A DNA stretch of 64,000 nt from Streptosporangium sandarakinum (GCF_013409935.1 NZ_JACCCO010000003.1:248001-312000), one strand, 5' to 3'. Counted from the first letter of the stretch, positions 41,586 to 50,391 are shown. Translations and numbers: made by a program. Notes: generated from the sequence alone by a model not told the origin.

Positions 41586-42512
41586 TCAGAAGCCGATCAG
41601 CTCCGGCGCCTGGGCGACGGACCGCAGCATGCCGGGCAGGACGGTGCGCAGCTCGCCGAGCGTCTCGGGCGGCAGGTCGAGACGGACCTCGAAGACGGTC
41701 TCGGTCTCCAGCAGGTCGGCCGCCTCAAGCGTCAGCTCCAGCCGGAGCGTCGTGTCGTCCAGCGTGATGGAGCGCACCCCCTCGTTGGTGCCGCGCATGT
41801 CTTGGCGGGCCACCCAGTAACCCTCCTGGTAGGACGTCACCAGAAGGTGCTCGGCACCGGGGTCGTCGGCCTGTTCCGCCAGGTAGATCAGGCATCGGCT
41901 GTGTTCCTGGTCATGACCGAAGGCGCGGGCGGTCATGGTCGTGGCCGGCCGGTAGGCCAGCTCCCCGGTGATCGGCGGCGGAGTCTGCGGCCGGCGGTCA
42001 CCGGAATGGCCGCGCCACCGGTCGTAGCGGTCGCCGTACGCGGTGGGCAGGCCGAGGGGAGCCGCGGTCGGCAGCGCGGCCAGCAGCCAGCCGGGCGGCT
42101 CCTCGCGGGGGAAGACGGTCAGCTCCGCCAGCGCCGCCATCGGCGGCACGTCCGCGAACGGCGGCGCGGAGGAGTCGACGCGGCCGGTGTACCCCCTGCC
42201 ACCGGGGGAGAACTCCAGCTCACAGGTGAACCAGGTGCCGGCGCCGACCTGGTAGGACAGCTCGCGCAGGCACCGGAACGGCTCCTCCATGCCCTGGAAC
42301 GGCTCCGCCGCGCCCTCGACGGTGATCTCGTGGCCGTCGCGGGTGACGGTGGTCACCGCGTGCGAACCGACCTGGGCATGGCGTACGGCCAGCCGCGACC
42401 AGCCCGGTGCGGCGGCGGCACGGGCGAGATCGCCGATCTCCATCCGCCTGGCGTGGGCCTCGTCGTTCCGGGAGCGCCAGTTCTTGTTCCTCTTGATCCG
42501 CTCGGACATCAT
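41586..42512 (-). CDS. Protein of unknown function, partner of the DUF6493 gene
   Basis: 308 residues, no signal peptide or membrane segment. I do not recognise a domain. The N-terminus (MMSERIKRNKNWRSRNDEAH) is basic; the rest alternates beta-rich and Pro-rich segments. AGGAAGG lies 6 nt before ATG 42512, and only 2 bp separate it from the stop of the DUF6493 gene, so the two are co-transcribed and probably act together. Confidence 0.75.
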   Translation of the reverse strand: MMSERIKRNKNWRSRNDEAHARRMEIGDLARAAAAPGWSRLAVRHAQVGSHAVTTVTRDGHEITVEGAAEPFQGMEEPFRCLRELSYQVGAGTWFTCELEFSPGGRGYTGRVDSSAPPFADVPPMAALAELTVFPREEPPGWLLAALPTAAPLGLPTAYGDRYDRWRGHSGDRRPQTPPPITGELAYRPATTMTARAFGHDQEHSRCLIYLAEQADDPGAEHLLVTSYQEGYWVARQDMRGTNEGVRSITLDDTTLRLELTLEAADLLETETVFEVRLDLPPETLGELRTVLPGMLRSVAQAPELIGF

Positions 42513-42514
42513 GA

Positions 42515-45163
42515 TCAACCTTCCTGGCCGGTGCCGGTGCCGGTGCCGGTGCCGGTGCCGACGCTGTTCGTGTCCGCCGTCCCGGGTGCGCCGCCGGTGA
42601 GCCGGTCGTGCAGCCGGCGGACCTCGCGGAGCCACTCGCTGTTCCCCTTGCGGGCCGCCGTGTCGCGCACCTCGGGGATCTCACCACGGGCGCCGCACCA
42701 CTCGGCGGCCGTGGCGGCGAGTGTTACGAAGCGGGCCAGGCCGTTGCGCGGGCGCTCGCCCGGCGCGGGCAGCAGCGTGGGCAGTGCCGCGGCGGCGATC
42801 CGCCACACGTGCGCGTGGGCGCCCCGCCCGGCCGCGGCGTCGAGCGCGGCGACCATGTCGATCATCCTGACCTCGCCGCTGGCCAGCAGGAGCCCCACCT
42901 GGCGGCCGACCTCGGCCGCGGGCAGCTCGTCGCGCGCGGCGACCTCCAGCAGCACGTCGACCGACTCGGGTGTCCCCGGTTCGCCCAGGACACAGGCGAG
43001 CATCGTCGAGAACGCCGCTCCGGCCGGCCCCTCGGCTCGCGCGAGATGGCGGATCTGCCCCAGCCTGAGGGAGGGGTCGTTCCAGGAGCGTCTGAGCGCG
43101 TACGGCATGAGGTGGGCGGCGGCGACCTCGCGGTGCGCGGGCAGCGTCGAGGGCCACCATTCGAGGTGCTCGGCGTCGGCCGAGTGCCTGGGGACGCCGA
43201 GCATCATGTCGACCAGCGGCAGGCCGACGGGTACGGCGGTGGCCGTGGGCACCAGACGTATGTAGTGGGAGTGGCTCCGGTCGTGCCAGTCGTGGTCGCC
43301 GTCGCCGCCGTTCCCGCAGATCCACTCCAGCTCGGTCCCGACCTGCGGGCAGGTCCACGCGGCGAGGATCCGGCCCGCCGCGGACGTCAGGCGGGCCGCC
43401 CGCTCCGCCGCCTCGGGATCCGGGGTGCGCGGCAGGCGCAGCAGCGCCTGCTGGAGGTCGGCGGCCAGCGGCTTGGCCCCGGCGGCCTCGATGACCTCCA
43501 GCCGCCGGACCAGCTCGGCCGCCGCCACGTGCCCCGTGGTGTGCGTGGGCGTGGCCAGCAGCAGCGGCGGGAGGGCGTCCTCCTCGACGGCCCGCAGGAC
43601 CTCGGCCGCGCGGTGCAGCAGGAGCCGGTGCGGGGCGGCGAGGTTCCCCTTCGGCATGAAACGCCGCCAGGCGTGCGGGGTGGGCGCGGTCGCGGTCAGG
43701 GAGCGGACGGCGCCTCGGAGCCACTGGTCGGCATGCTCCCAGGGCTCCCGCCGGTAGTCCCAGTCGGCCCACGGCTGGGCGAGCGTTTCGCGCAGTCCGG
43801 AGAGCATCGCCGCCGCCGTGCCCACCCGGTCGCGGTGGGTGAGCGCGACGAGGCCGGCGAGCGACCGCTCCCAGGCCTGCCAGGAATGCGGCCCCTCCTG
43901 CCGCATCAGCAGGTCGAGCTCCTCGACGGACTCGACCGGGGGTTCGAGGGCCCGGGAGCGTTCGGGCGCGGCGGGCAGCGGCGGCGGGGTGAACGCGGGT
44001 TCGGCCTCGGCGACCGTGCCGCCCGCGAACACCGCGGCGGCCCGGTGCCCGAGGTGGGGCGGGAGCAGCTCGACGGCCTCGCCCACGATGGCGCGACCCT
44101 CCTCGCTCATGCCGCCCGCGTGGGCGAGGGCCAACTCGACGGCCTTCTCCCGGAGCTCGGCGAAGTCGGTGGCGAACGCGCGGGCCAGTGGCGCGGCGAC
44201 CACATCGGCCAGCGCGGGTGCGCGCCGTACGGAGCGGTCGAGCCATGACAGCCCGGCGCGCACCAGCTTGCGCTCGGGGCGGAACAGCAGCGACTCCCAC
44301 GCCTCGGCGAGGTCGTCGGCGGTGAGGCCGTCGCAGGCGCGCAGCCGTCCGGCGGCCAGCTCGGCGACCGGACCGGGGGAGGCGGGCAGCAGGCACAGGT
44401 AGTCACGGGCGCGGGGCGCCGTCTCGGCGGGCGAGGGATCGAGCGCCTCGTGCAGGCGGACGAAGAACCGCAGATCGATCGCCGTACCACCGAGCAGGAA
44501 GCGGCGCACGCAGCCGTCGATCAGCTCCTCGCGCTTCACCCGGCCCGCGTCCGCGAGGGTCGTCAGCGCGCCCAGCCAGCCCTGGCGCGGATCCTTCTCC
44601 CACTGGAGCACCCGGCCCACGCCCGCGGCCTCGAACAGGCGGGGCAGCAGGTGGTCGAGCAGCGGGTCGGCACCGAGATCCGAGGGGACGCGGTCCGCCC
44701 AGCCGGCCACCAGCGGGTCATGCGGCGGCGGCTCGATGCCGGTCTGGCGGAGCAGGGCCAGGGCGAGTGCCATGCCGCGGTCGTCGGAGGCGCGCAGGCG
44801 CAGCACGAGCCGCTCGGCCAGGTCGGCACGCCAGGCGGCGGGCCGGTCGGCGAGCACCGCCAGGACGAGATCCACGTCGTTGTCGAGGCCGGCCCACCGC
44901 GGCGCGAAGTCGCGCCGGTACAGCCAGGCCGCCACGGCCGCCGCGCCGCCGATGGTCGCGGCACCCGTCACCCGCAGCGCGGGGCCATAGTCGACCAGGC
45001 CGTCGTCCCAGCGGTCGAACCGGCCCCGCAACTCCTTCAGCAGCTCCGGCAGCCGGGCGGCGACCTCCTTGCGGCCCTCGCCGTCCAGTGTCCTGACCTT
45101 CTCCGCGAGCCGGTCGGCCTGCCGTCTCTCGATCAGCTTCCTGATCTCGCCCCAGTGATCCAT
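42515..45163 (-). CDS. DUF6493-like large helical-repeat protein
   Basis: 882 residues, Ala/Leu-rich alpha-helical repeats throughout. The N-terminus WGEIRKLIERRQADRLAEKV followed by ATIGGAAAVAAWLYRRDF matches what I remember of DUF6493 proteins, which often stand near SWIM, MoxR or VWA genes. ATG 45163 is chosen because the family similarity begins there. The C-terminus is a Gly-Thr run coded by a GCCGGT hexamer repeat (42531-42562). No catalytic motif is seen; a scaffold role is likely. Confidence 0.75.
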   Translation of the reverse strand: MDHWGEIRKLIERRQADRLAEKVRTLDGEGRKEVAARLPELLKELRGRFDRWDDGLVDYGPALRVTGAATIGGAAAVAAWLYRRDFAPRWAGLDNDVDLVLAVLADRPAAWRADLAERLVLRLRASDDRGMALALALLRQTGIEPPPHDPLVAGWADRVPSDLGADPLLDHLLPRLFEAAGVGRVLQWEKDPRQGWLGALTTLADAGRVKREELIDGCVRRFLLGGTAIDLRFFVRLHEALDPSPAETAPRARDYLCLLPASPGPVAELAAGRLRACDGLTADDLAEAWESLLFRPERKLVRAGLSWLDRSVRRAPALADVVAAPLARAFATDFAELREKAVELALAHAGGMSEEGRAIVGEAVELLPPHLGHRAAAVFAGGTVAEAEPAFTPPPLPAAPERSRALEPPVESVEELDLLMRQEGPHSWQAWERSLAGLVALTHRDRVGTAAAMLSGLRETLAQPWADWDYRREPWEHADQWLRGAVRSLTATAPTPHAWRRFMPKGNLAAPHRLLLHRAAEVLRAVEEDALPPLLLATPTHTTGHVAAAELVRRLEVIEAAGAKPLAADLQQALLRLPRTPDPEAAERAARLTSAAGRILAAWTCPQVGTELEWICGNGGDGDHDWHDRSHSHYIRLVPTATAVPVGLPLVDMMLGVPRHSADAEHLEWWPSTLPAHREVAAAHLMPYALRRSWNDPSLRLGQIRHLARAEGPAGAAFSTMLACVLGEPGTPESVDVLLEVAARDELPAAEVGRQVGLLLASGEVRMIDMVAALDAAAGRGAHAHVWRIAAAALPTLLPAPGERPRNGLARFVTLAATAAEWCGARGEIPEVRDTAARKGNSEWLREVRRLHDRLTGGAPGTADTNSVGTGTGTGTGTGQEG
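42531..42562. repeat. GCCGGT hexanucleotide repeat
   Basis: Five uninterrupted hexamers close to the 3' end of the DUF6493-like gene, coding for (Gly-Thr)n. It is prone to slippage but changes length in frame. Confidence 0.9.
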
Positions 45164-45223
45164 GGCGGGGAACCTAACCAGCCGCACCGACACTTTCGGC
45201 CGGTACGGAGATCGTGGTGACGA

Positions 45224-45802
45224 TTACGCGGGGACCGCTTCGCCGGAATCGTCCGGGACGAGGGGCAGGAGAAGCTCGTAGAGGTCGCGGAGCCGGTCGG
45301 GGCCGACGGGAGGGAAGACGACGGTCGCGCCGACCGCGAGCAGGTAGGGCAGAAGGGCCGCGGTACGGGCCTCCTCGTCACCGGCGGCGGCCGGGCGCCA
45401 CACCCGCTGGAGCGCGGCCAGTCGCGCCTCGTCGAGGCGGGTCTGTACGGCGCGCACGTCCGCGTCCCAGGTCGCCCACGCCCGCAGCGCGGTCTCGACC
45501 TCGGGCCGGTAGAGGCCGGTGTCGTCGGAGCCGACGAGCTTCGTCAGCCGCGCGAGGACCGTACGGGGACCGGCCGATTCGCCCACCTCGGAGATGGCGT
45601 TTTCCAGCGCTTCAACCGAAAGGCGCTCGAAGTGGGCGAGAAGCTCTTTCTTGTACCCGTCGGCGCCGTCGAAGTGATGGTGGAACGACCCCTTCGACAG
45701 GTTGAGCCGGGCGGCGATCCGGTCGATCCGAATCCCTGCCGCACCCTCTTCCGCGAGGACTTTCAGGCCCTCGTCCAGCCACCGGTCTCGTGCCGTGCTC
45801 AC
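45224..45802 (-). CDS. TetR-family regulator of the DoxX gene
   Basis: 192 residues. The HTH region IRIDRIAARLNLSKGSFHHHF lies at about residues 24-44 and the C-terminal ligand domain is helical. It starts at GTG 45802. A site resembling the DoxX palindrome lies 11 bp upstream (45813-45829). It is in the same direction as, and upstream of it lies, the DoxX gene (58 bp apart). Confidence 0.88.
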   Translation of the reverse strand: MSTARDRWLDEGLKVLAEEGAAGIRIDRIAARLNLSKGSFHHHFDGADGYKKELLAHFERLSVEALENAISEVGESAGPRTVLARLTKLVGSDDTGLYRPEVETALRAWATWDADVRAVQTRLDEARLAALQRVWRPAAAGDEEARTAALLPYLLAVGATVVFPPVGPDRLRDLYELLLPLVPDDSGEAVPA

Positions 45803-45812
45803 CCGGCGAACG

Positions 45813-45829
45813 TACCACAGGGTATGGAA
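45813..45829. promoter_or_regulatory. Imperfect TetR operator (TACCACAGGGTATGGAA)
   Basis: Matches 13 of 17 positions of the perfect palindrome at 46249-46265; probable weak autoregulatory site. Confidence 0.5.
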
Positions 45830-45860
45830 CGGCCCGTGCCCGCCGAGGCGCTCACGAGCG

Positions 45861-46220
45861 TCATGTCAGGAAGCCGTGGACGCCGGTGGCGACGCAGATC
45901 AGCAGCATGCCGGTGGCGTTGAGGAAGAGGTTGCGGCCGAAGTCCCGGGCCGCGATGTGGATCGTGATGGCGACGACGAAGTAGAGCACGAGGGCGGCAC
46001 AGGTGACGGCGCCGAGATACGGCAGCCAGATGCCGAGGATCAGACCGGCCGCCGCGGCGAACTTCAGCGGCGGCAGTATCCACCAGTGACGTCGCGGCCA
46101 GTTCACGCCCTCAAGGCATCGGGCGATGAACGGGACGGGCTTGACGCACATGACGGCGTCCCCGGCCTGAATGAACGCCAGAAGGACGACCGGCCAGACG
46201 GGGTCGGGCAATGCGGACAT
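45861..46220 (-). CDS. DoxX-family membrane protein
   Basis: 119 residues, four predicted membrane helices (VVLLAFIQAGDAV, WWILPPLKFAAAAGLIL, LGAVTCAALVLYFVVAITIH, LFLNATGMLLICVATGV). GAGGAGA precedes ATG 46220. DoxX-like proteins of this size occur with oxidative-stress or quinone metabolism; its function is unknown. The promoter holds a perfect 17-bp palindrome that fits control by the adjacent TetR. Confidence 0.88.
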   Translation of the reverse strand: MSALPDPVWPVVLLAFIQAGDAVMCVKPVPFIARCLEGVNWPRRHWWILPPLKFAAAAGLILGIWLPYLGAVTCAALVLYFVVAITIHIAARDFGRNLFLNATGMLLICVATGVHGFLT

Positions 46221-46248
46221 GTCTCTCCTCGGAAGAGATCGCTGGGCG

Positions 46249-46265
46249 TACCATACGGTATGGTA
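46249..46265. promoter_or_regulatory. TetR operator TACCATAC-G-GTATGGTA
   Basis: Perfect 8-bp arms around a central G, 29 bp ahead of the DoxX start; it overlaps the likely -10 region of that gene. Confidence 0.7.
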
Positions 46266-46475
46266 TGCCCAACGATCAATGCTTGCTCTGCCGCCAACAG
46301 AGATTTGATTCGCCCTGTCGCGGTTGGCGTGGTCGCTCGGTCGATGGTTCGCCGGGCCGGGCTCTCCGGCGAACGCCCGTCAGTGGTTCTTCTGGCTCAC
46401 CGCGTCGAACGGTTCATGCGGAGTCTGAGTGGTCACCGAGTGAATCGCCCAGGACTCCAGGCGGGTGAGGTCGGT
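46266..46475. other. 210-bp stretch with no recognisable gene
   Basis: Lies between the DoxX promoter and the Rpn remnant. I see no coding signature, repeat or terminator. Confidence 0.4.
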
Positions 46476-46710
46476 TCAGGAGGTGATCCGGGTATGAACG
46501 TCGTCCGGTACGGTGAGGCCGCGGGCGGCCATCACCAGCAGGATCAGCCTGGTTGCCTCTTCCGTCCTGCCCTCGGCCCTGCCTTCCGCCTTGCCCTCTG
46601 CTCTCGGGCCTGCCTTTCTCCGCACCTTCGCGGAGGCCGCCCAGGAGGCCACGGCCGTAGTGCGTACGGGCGAAAGGACTGTGGACGGGCCAGTGGGGGA
46701 ACTCCTCAAG
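46476..46710 (-). pseudogene. Remnant of an Rpn-family nuclease / transposase-like gene
   Basis: Two frames together give the typical C-terminus of Rpn-like PD-(D/E)XK proteins: HSPFARTHYG in one frame, then AEGKAEGRAEGRTEEATRL and VMAARGLTVPDDVHTRITS in another. The Glu-Gly-Lys/Arg repeat followed by a short helix is diagnostic. The nuclease core and the last helix are missing and the parts are frameshifted, so it is a remnant. Confidence 0.6.
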
Positions 46711-46928
46711 TCGTGGCGTACGGAGCCGCTCCGCCCTACCGCGCTCCCACTGCGAACGGGCGGTGGTGAGCAGGTTCATGGGACGCGTTCGTGCGGGCAC
46801 GGAGAAGCCGCCGAACGCCGTCCTCGCCTCAGTGCTGAAGGAGTGGGCGGTCAGGCGGCTCTGACCGCCGCGCCCACGGAAGCGCCGGCGGCCACAGTGG
46901 TGGCCGCCGGCGCGGGGTCGTTCGCCGC

Positions 46929-47310
46929 TCAGGCGTGCGGGCAGGTGTCGCGGTACTCCTCGATCGACAGGCTCCGGGGGGCCGGGCACGGGAACTGCTC
47001 TTGACGTCCTCCCCTGCCAGGCCGCCGAGAACGCGGGCAGCTTGGAGTCCAGCGCGGGCGGCCGGCCCTTCGCCGTCCTGGTGCCCCACGCCTGGTGGGC
47101 CGAGCTGCAAGACCAGGAAGGTCAGGACACGCTCGCGCCCTGGCGGGCACTCCCGCGCGGGCCTTCACCCCCGGCCTGAAGGCCGGAGCACTGGCCCGCA
47201 TTTCGGTAGCGGGTGTCGTCGTCGATGAAGCGCTTCATCCACGAGATCATGTACTTGGCCATCGTGGTGTTCGGGGTCTGCGGGAAGAAGTGCGAGGCGC
47301 CGTTGAGCTT
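46929..47310 (-). pseudogene. C-terminal remnant of a cutinase / polyester-hydrolase-type lipase, interrupted
   Basis: The part at about 47206-47310 encodes LNGASHFFPQTPNTTMAKYM, ISWMKRFIDDDTRY, with the catalytic-triad His in GASHF. The part at 46929-47000 encodes EQFPCPAPRSLSIEEYRDTC-PHA and a stop. Joined, they give the usual cutinase end DDDTRYEQFPCPAP. Everything before the last 60 or so residues is gone, and the MMPL gene stop is at the broken end. A 205-bp insertion (47001-47205) separates the two parts. Confidence 0.8.
47001..47205. mobile_element. 205-bp insertion, probable IS605/TnpB-derived MITE
   Basis: Deleting exactly 47001-47205 restores a continuous cutinase frame (codon TAC followed by GAG). 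One end is TTGACGTCCTCCCC; near the other is the hairpin CCGGCCTGAAGGCCGG (about 47172-47187). I remember both as typical of IS200/IS605-type element ends. No target duplication is visible, as expected for that family. The interior encodes an unrelated fragment (GRPFAVLVPHAWWAELQDQE), vaguely like a Phd-type antitoxin end. Confidence 0.6.
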
Positions 47311-49397
47311 CATGCTCTCGCCGGTTCCGGGGACGCCGGCCGTACCTCGGCCCGGCTCAGGCGGCCGGGCCACCAGGCCCGCGGGCCCAGGTCCCGCACC
47401 AGCGCCGGGACCAGCAGGGACCGTACCACCAGGGTGTCGAGCAGTACGCCGAAGGCGACGATGAAGGCCAGCTGCGCCAGGAACGCCAGCGGGATCACCA
47501 CCAGCGCGGCGAAGGTGGCGGCGAGCACGACGCCCGCCGAGGTGATCACACCGCCGGTGGTGACCAGCCCGCGCAGCACGCCCTCCCGGGCCCCGTGGCG
47601 CGCGGTCTCCTCGCGCACCCTGGACATGAGGAAGATGTTGTAGTCCACGCCCAGCGCGACCAGGAAGACGAAGCCGTACAGCGGCACCGACGCGTCGCTG
47701 CCGGTGAACCCGAGAATGTGCGTGAAGACCAGCGTGGAGACGCCGAGGGTGGCGAGGAAGTTCAGCGCCACCGTGACCACCAGGAGCACGGGCGTCACCA
47801 GCGACCGCAGCAGGAAGACCAGGATGAGCAGGATGATCGCCAGGACGACCGGGACGATGAGCAGCGTGTCGCTCCGCGCGGTCTCCGTCGTGTCGTACCG
47901 CTGGGCGCTGTACCCGCCGACCATGACGCCGTCCTCGGCGTCGAGCGCGGCGCGCAGCCGCTTCACCGTGCCCTGGGCGGCGTCGCCGTCCGGCGCGTCG
48001 CGCAGCGTCGCCTCGACCAGGACGCGCCCGTCGACGACCTTGGGGTCACCGCCCGGCCGGCCGCTCCGGGACACCGGTTCGGCGCCGGAGACGCCCTCGA
48101 CGCCGCGGGCCTTCTCCGCCACGGCCGCGGCGCGCCCGGCGGGGGCGACGATGACCGCGGGCTGCCCCGAGCCGCCGGGGAAGTGTTCGCTCAGCGTCGC
48201 CTGCGCCGCCACCGACGGCGCGTCGTTCACGAAGGTCTCGTCCAGCGGGACGCCCCGGGCGTTGAAGCGCGGCGAGAAGAGGGCCAGGACGACGAGGGGC
48301 AGCAGGGTCGCGATCCACAGCCGGCGCGGATGACGGCCGACCAGCGCGGCCACCCGGCCCCAGATCCCGCGGTTCCCTGCGTCGGCCGGGCGCGGCTTGG
48401 CCGGCCACAGCGCGGCGCGGCCCAGCAGGACGAGGACGGCGGGCAGGAAGGTGAGCGCGCTGAGCGCGGCGCACGCGATGCCGATGGCGCCCACCGGGCC
48501 GAGCGCGCGGTTGTTGGTCAGGCTGCTGAGCAGCAGCGCGAGCAGCCCCAGGGCCACGGTGGCGGCGCTGGCGACGATCGGCTCGAACGAGCGGCGCAGC
48601 GCGACGCGGCCCGCGGCGAAGCGGTCGCCGGTCGCGGCCAGCTCCTCCCGGAAGCGGGCGGTCAACAGCAGCGCGTAGTCGGTGGCCGCGCCGATGACCA
48701 GGATGAACAGGATGCCCTGCACTTGGCCGTCGACCCGGACGATGTCGCGGTCGGCCAGGAAGTACACCACGGCGCAGGCCAGTCCCAGGGCGAACACCGC
48801 GCCGATGATGATGACGAACGGCAGCAGCACGCTCCGGTACACCGCCAGCAGGATGACCAGTACGGTGACCAGCGCCACCCCGAGCAGCAGGCCGTCGATC
48901 CCGGCGAAGGCGTCGGACAGGTCGGCCCGGGTGGCCGCCGGTCCGGCGAGCCGGGCCTGTAGACCGTCGACCGCCACCGCCGAACCGATCCGGTCCAGGG
49001 CCTCCCCGAGTGAGTCCTCGACGGCGGGGCTGAGCTGGACCACGCCCTGCAACGCCTGGCCGTCCTCCGATCCGATGGCGGGCGAGGGCGTTCCGGCGAC
49101 GCCCTCCGTGCCGCGCAGCGCGGCGAGCTTCCGTGTCGCCTCGGCGCTCTGCTCGGAGGTGACGGCCTTGCCGTCCGCGGTCCACACCACGATGAGCGGT
49201 TGCGTCTCACCTTCGCGGAACCTCTCCTGAACCTCCAGCACGCGTGTCGACTCCGCGCTCTGGGGCAGGAAGGCGGCCTGGTCGTTGGTGGACACCTCGG
49301 TGAGCTTGCCGGCGAATGGCCCCAGCCCTCCGCCGACGGCCAGCCAGACCAGCACCAGCAGCGCCGGGACGAGCCAGCGGATCTGTTTCCGTGCCAT
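47310..49397 (-). CDS. MMPL-family RND exporter
   Basis: 695 residues with two repeats of one helix plus a large periplasmic loop plus five or six helices. GAATDYALLLTARFREEL near residue 240 and LGVDYNIFLMSRVREE near 590 are the paired MMPL motifs holding the proton-relay Asp-Tyr pairs. Such proteins export lipids or hydrophobic compounds. I chose ATG 49397, after an AGAGGCGG site. It is divergent from a MarR regulator with a palindrome in between. Confidence 0.93.
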   Translation of the reverse strand: MARKQIRWLVPALLVLVWLAVGGGLGPFAGKLTEVSTNDQAAFLPQSAESTRVLEVQERFREGETQPLIVVWTADGKAVTSEQSAEATRKLAALRGTEGVAGTPSPAIGSEDGQALQGVVQLSPAVEDSLGEALDRIGSAVAVDGLQARLAGPAATRADLSDAFAGIDGLLLGVALVTVLVILLAVYRSVLLPFVIIIGAVFALGLACAVVYFLADRDIVRVDGQVQGILFILVIGAATDYALLLTARFREELAATGDRFAAGRVALRRSFEPIVASAATVALGLLALLLSSLTNNRALGPVGAIGIACAALSALTFLPAVLVLLGRAALWPAKPRPADAGNRGIWGRVAALVGRHPRRLWIATLLPLVVLALFSPRFNARGVPLDETFVNDAPSVAAQATLSEHFPGGSGQPAVIVAPAGRAAAVAEKARGVEGVSGAEPVSRSGRPGGDPKVVDGRVLVEATLRDAPDGDAAQGTVKRLRAALDAEDGVMVGGYSAQRYDTTETARSDTLLIVPVVLAIILLILVFLLRSLVTPVLLVVTVALNFLATLGVSTLVFTHILGFTGSDASVPLYGFVFLVALGVDYNIFLMSRVREETARHGAREGVLRGLVTTGGVITSAGVVLAATFAALVVIPLAFLAQLAFIVAFGVLLDTLVVRSLLVPALVRDLGPRAWWPGRLSRAEVRPASPEPARA

Positions 49398-49423
49398 GGG
49401 GCCGCCTCTCTGTGACGCCTTAT

Positions 49424-49455
49424 AACTCAATAATCAAGATACTCAATAATTGAGT
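49424..49455. promoter_or_regulatory. MarR operator: ACTCAATAATTGAGT and an adjacent imperfect copy
   Basis: The perfect 15-bp palindrome is 49441-49455; AACTCAATAATCAAGAT directly before it is a second, weaker copy. It is AT-rich, lies between the divergent MMPL and MarR genes, and covers their likely -10 regions (TATAAG on the minus strand, TAATGT on the plus strand). Confidence 0.75.
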
Positions 49456-49472
49456 TAATGTAGCATGGCGGC

Positions 49473-49943
49473 ATGAACGGCGCTGGTGAAGGGGGCATCG
49501 ACCGGCTGGCCTTCGCGGTACGGCTGCGCAGGATGACCGCGGAGTTCAATCGCATCGCCCACGAGTTCGCCGGCGAACACGGGCTGCATCCCACCGACGT
49601 CCAGGCGCTCATCAAGATCTTCGACGCCCCGGAGCCGATCACTCCCGGCCGGCTGCGGGAGGAGCTGAACCTCACCTCGGGCGCGGTCACCGCCTGCCTC
49701 GACCGGCTGGAGCGGGCCGGGCACATCCGCCGGGTCCGCGACGCGCACGACCGGCGCGTGGTCCACCTGCACTACCTCGACGCGGCCAGGGAACTGGCCG
49801 GGGCCTTCTTCCGCCCGCTCGGCCGCAGTACGGACAACACCCTGCGGCGGTTCAGCCCGGAGGAACTGCGCACCGTGGCCGCCTTTCTCGACGCCATGAA
49901 CGAGGAACTCGACGCGCTGCGCGCCGCGCCGGGCTCCACCTGA
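49473..49943 (+). CDS. MarR-family regulator
   Basis: 156 residues. The winged helix appears as LHPTDVQALIKIFDAPEPIT, NLTSGAVTACLDRLERAGHI and RRVRDAHDRRVVHL (about residues 38-95). It most likely represses both itself and the divergent MMPL exporter, with an exported hydrophobic compound as inducer (inference). ATG 49473 gives a normal-length N-terminus. Confidence 0.9.
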   Translation: MNGAGEGGIDRLAFAVRLRRMTAEFNRIAHEFAGEHGLHPTDVQALIKIFDAPEPITPGRLREELNLTSGAVTACLDRLERAGHIRRVRDAHDRRVVHLHYLDAARELAGAFFRPLGRSTDNTLRRFSPEELRTVAAFLDAMNEELDALRAAPGST

Positions 49944-50391
49944 CACCTCCGGGCGAACCTGTCCGGCCTCGGCTCCGGTGACGCCCCGGCACTGACGTCT
50001 TCGGGCGCGGGGGCCGGGACGGTTGCGACCGGCCGGCCTTTCCACCGATCTTTCCGTGGGCCTTCCCACCGGCCTTTCCGTCCCCGCGGGCGCCCGCCGT
50101 CCGACGCCGGCGGCATCGGACGGAAAGGAACCGCGCCTACTCCCGGGGCCGTAGACCGCCGGGCCTGTCCATCCCACGGCGTACGGGCGGAATCTCCCCG
50201 GGCGGGACGCCCGCGACCCGGCGGCCGGACGACCATTGCGGTCCACGAGAAACCAGCCGAATCTCCCGGGGGACCGCGCCGCCGGCCGTACGGACGCGCG
50301 GGGACGGCAGGGCCGATCCTCCACCGGCGGCCCGGCCGCCCGGGAGCGGCACGGCCGGATCGACCGGCCCGGACACCGAAGGGACGCCGAA
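49944..50391. other. 448-bp gap
   Basis: GC-rich, with a run of related CGGCCTTTCC / GATCTTTCC words near 50030-50090. I see no convincing gene, promoter or RNA. Confidence 0.4.

Noticed and set aside
47595..48962. Plus-strand frame opposite the MMPL gene
   Set aside because: Composition (Asp/Gln/His/Arg-rich) and lack of motifs show it is a shadow of the transporter.
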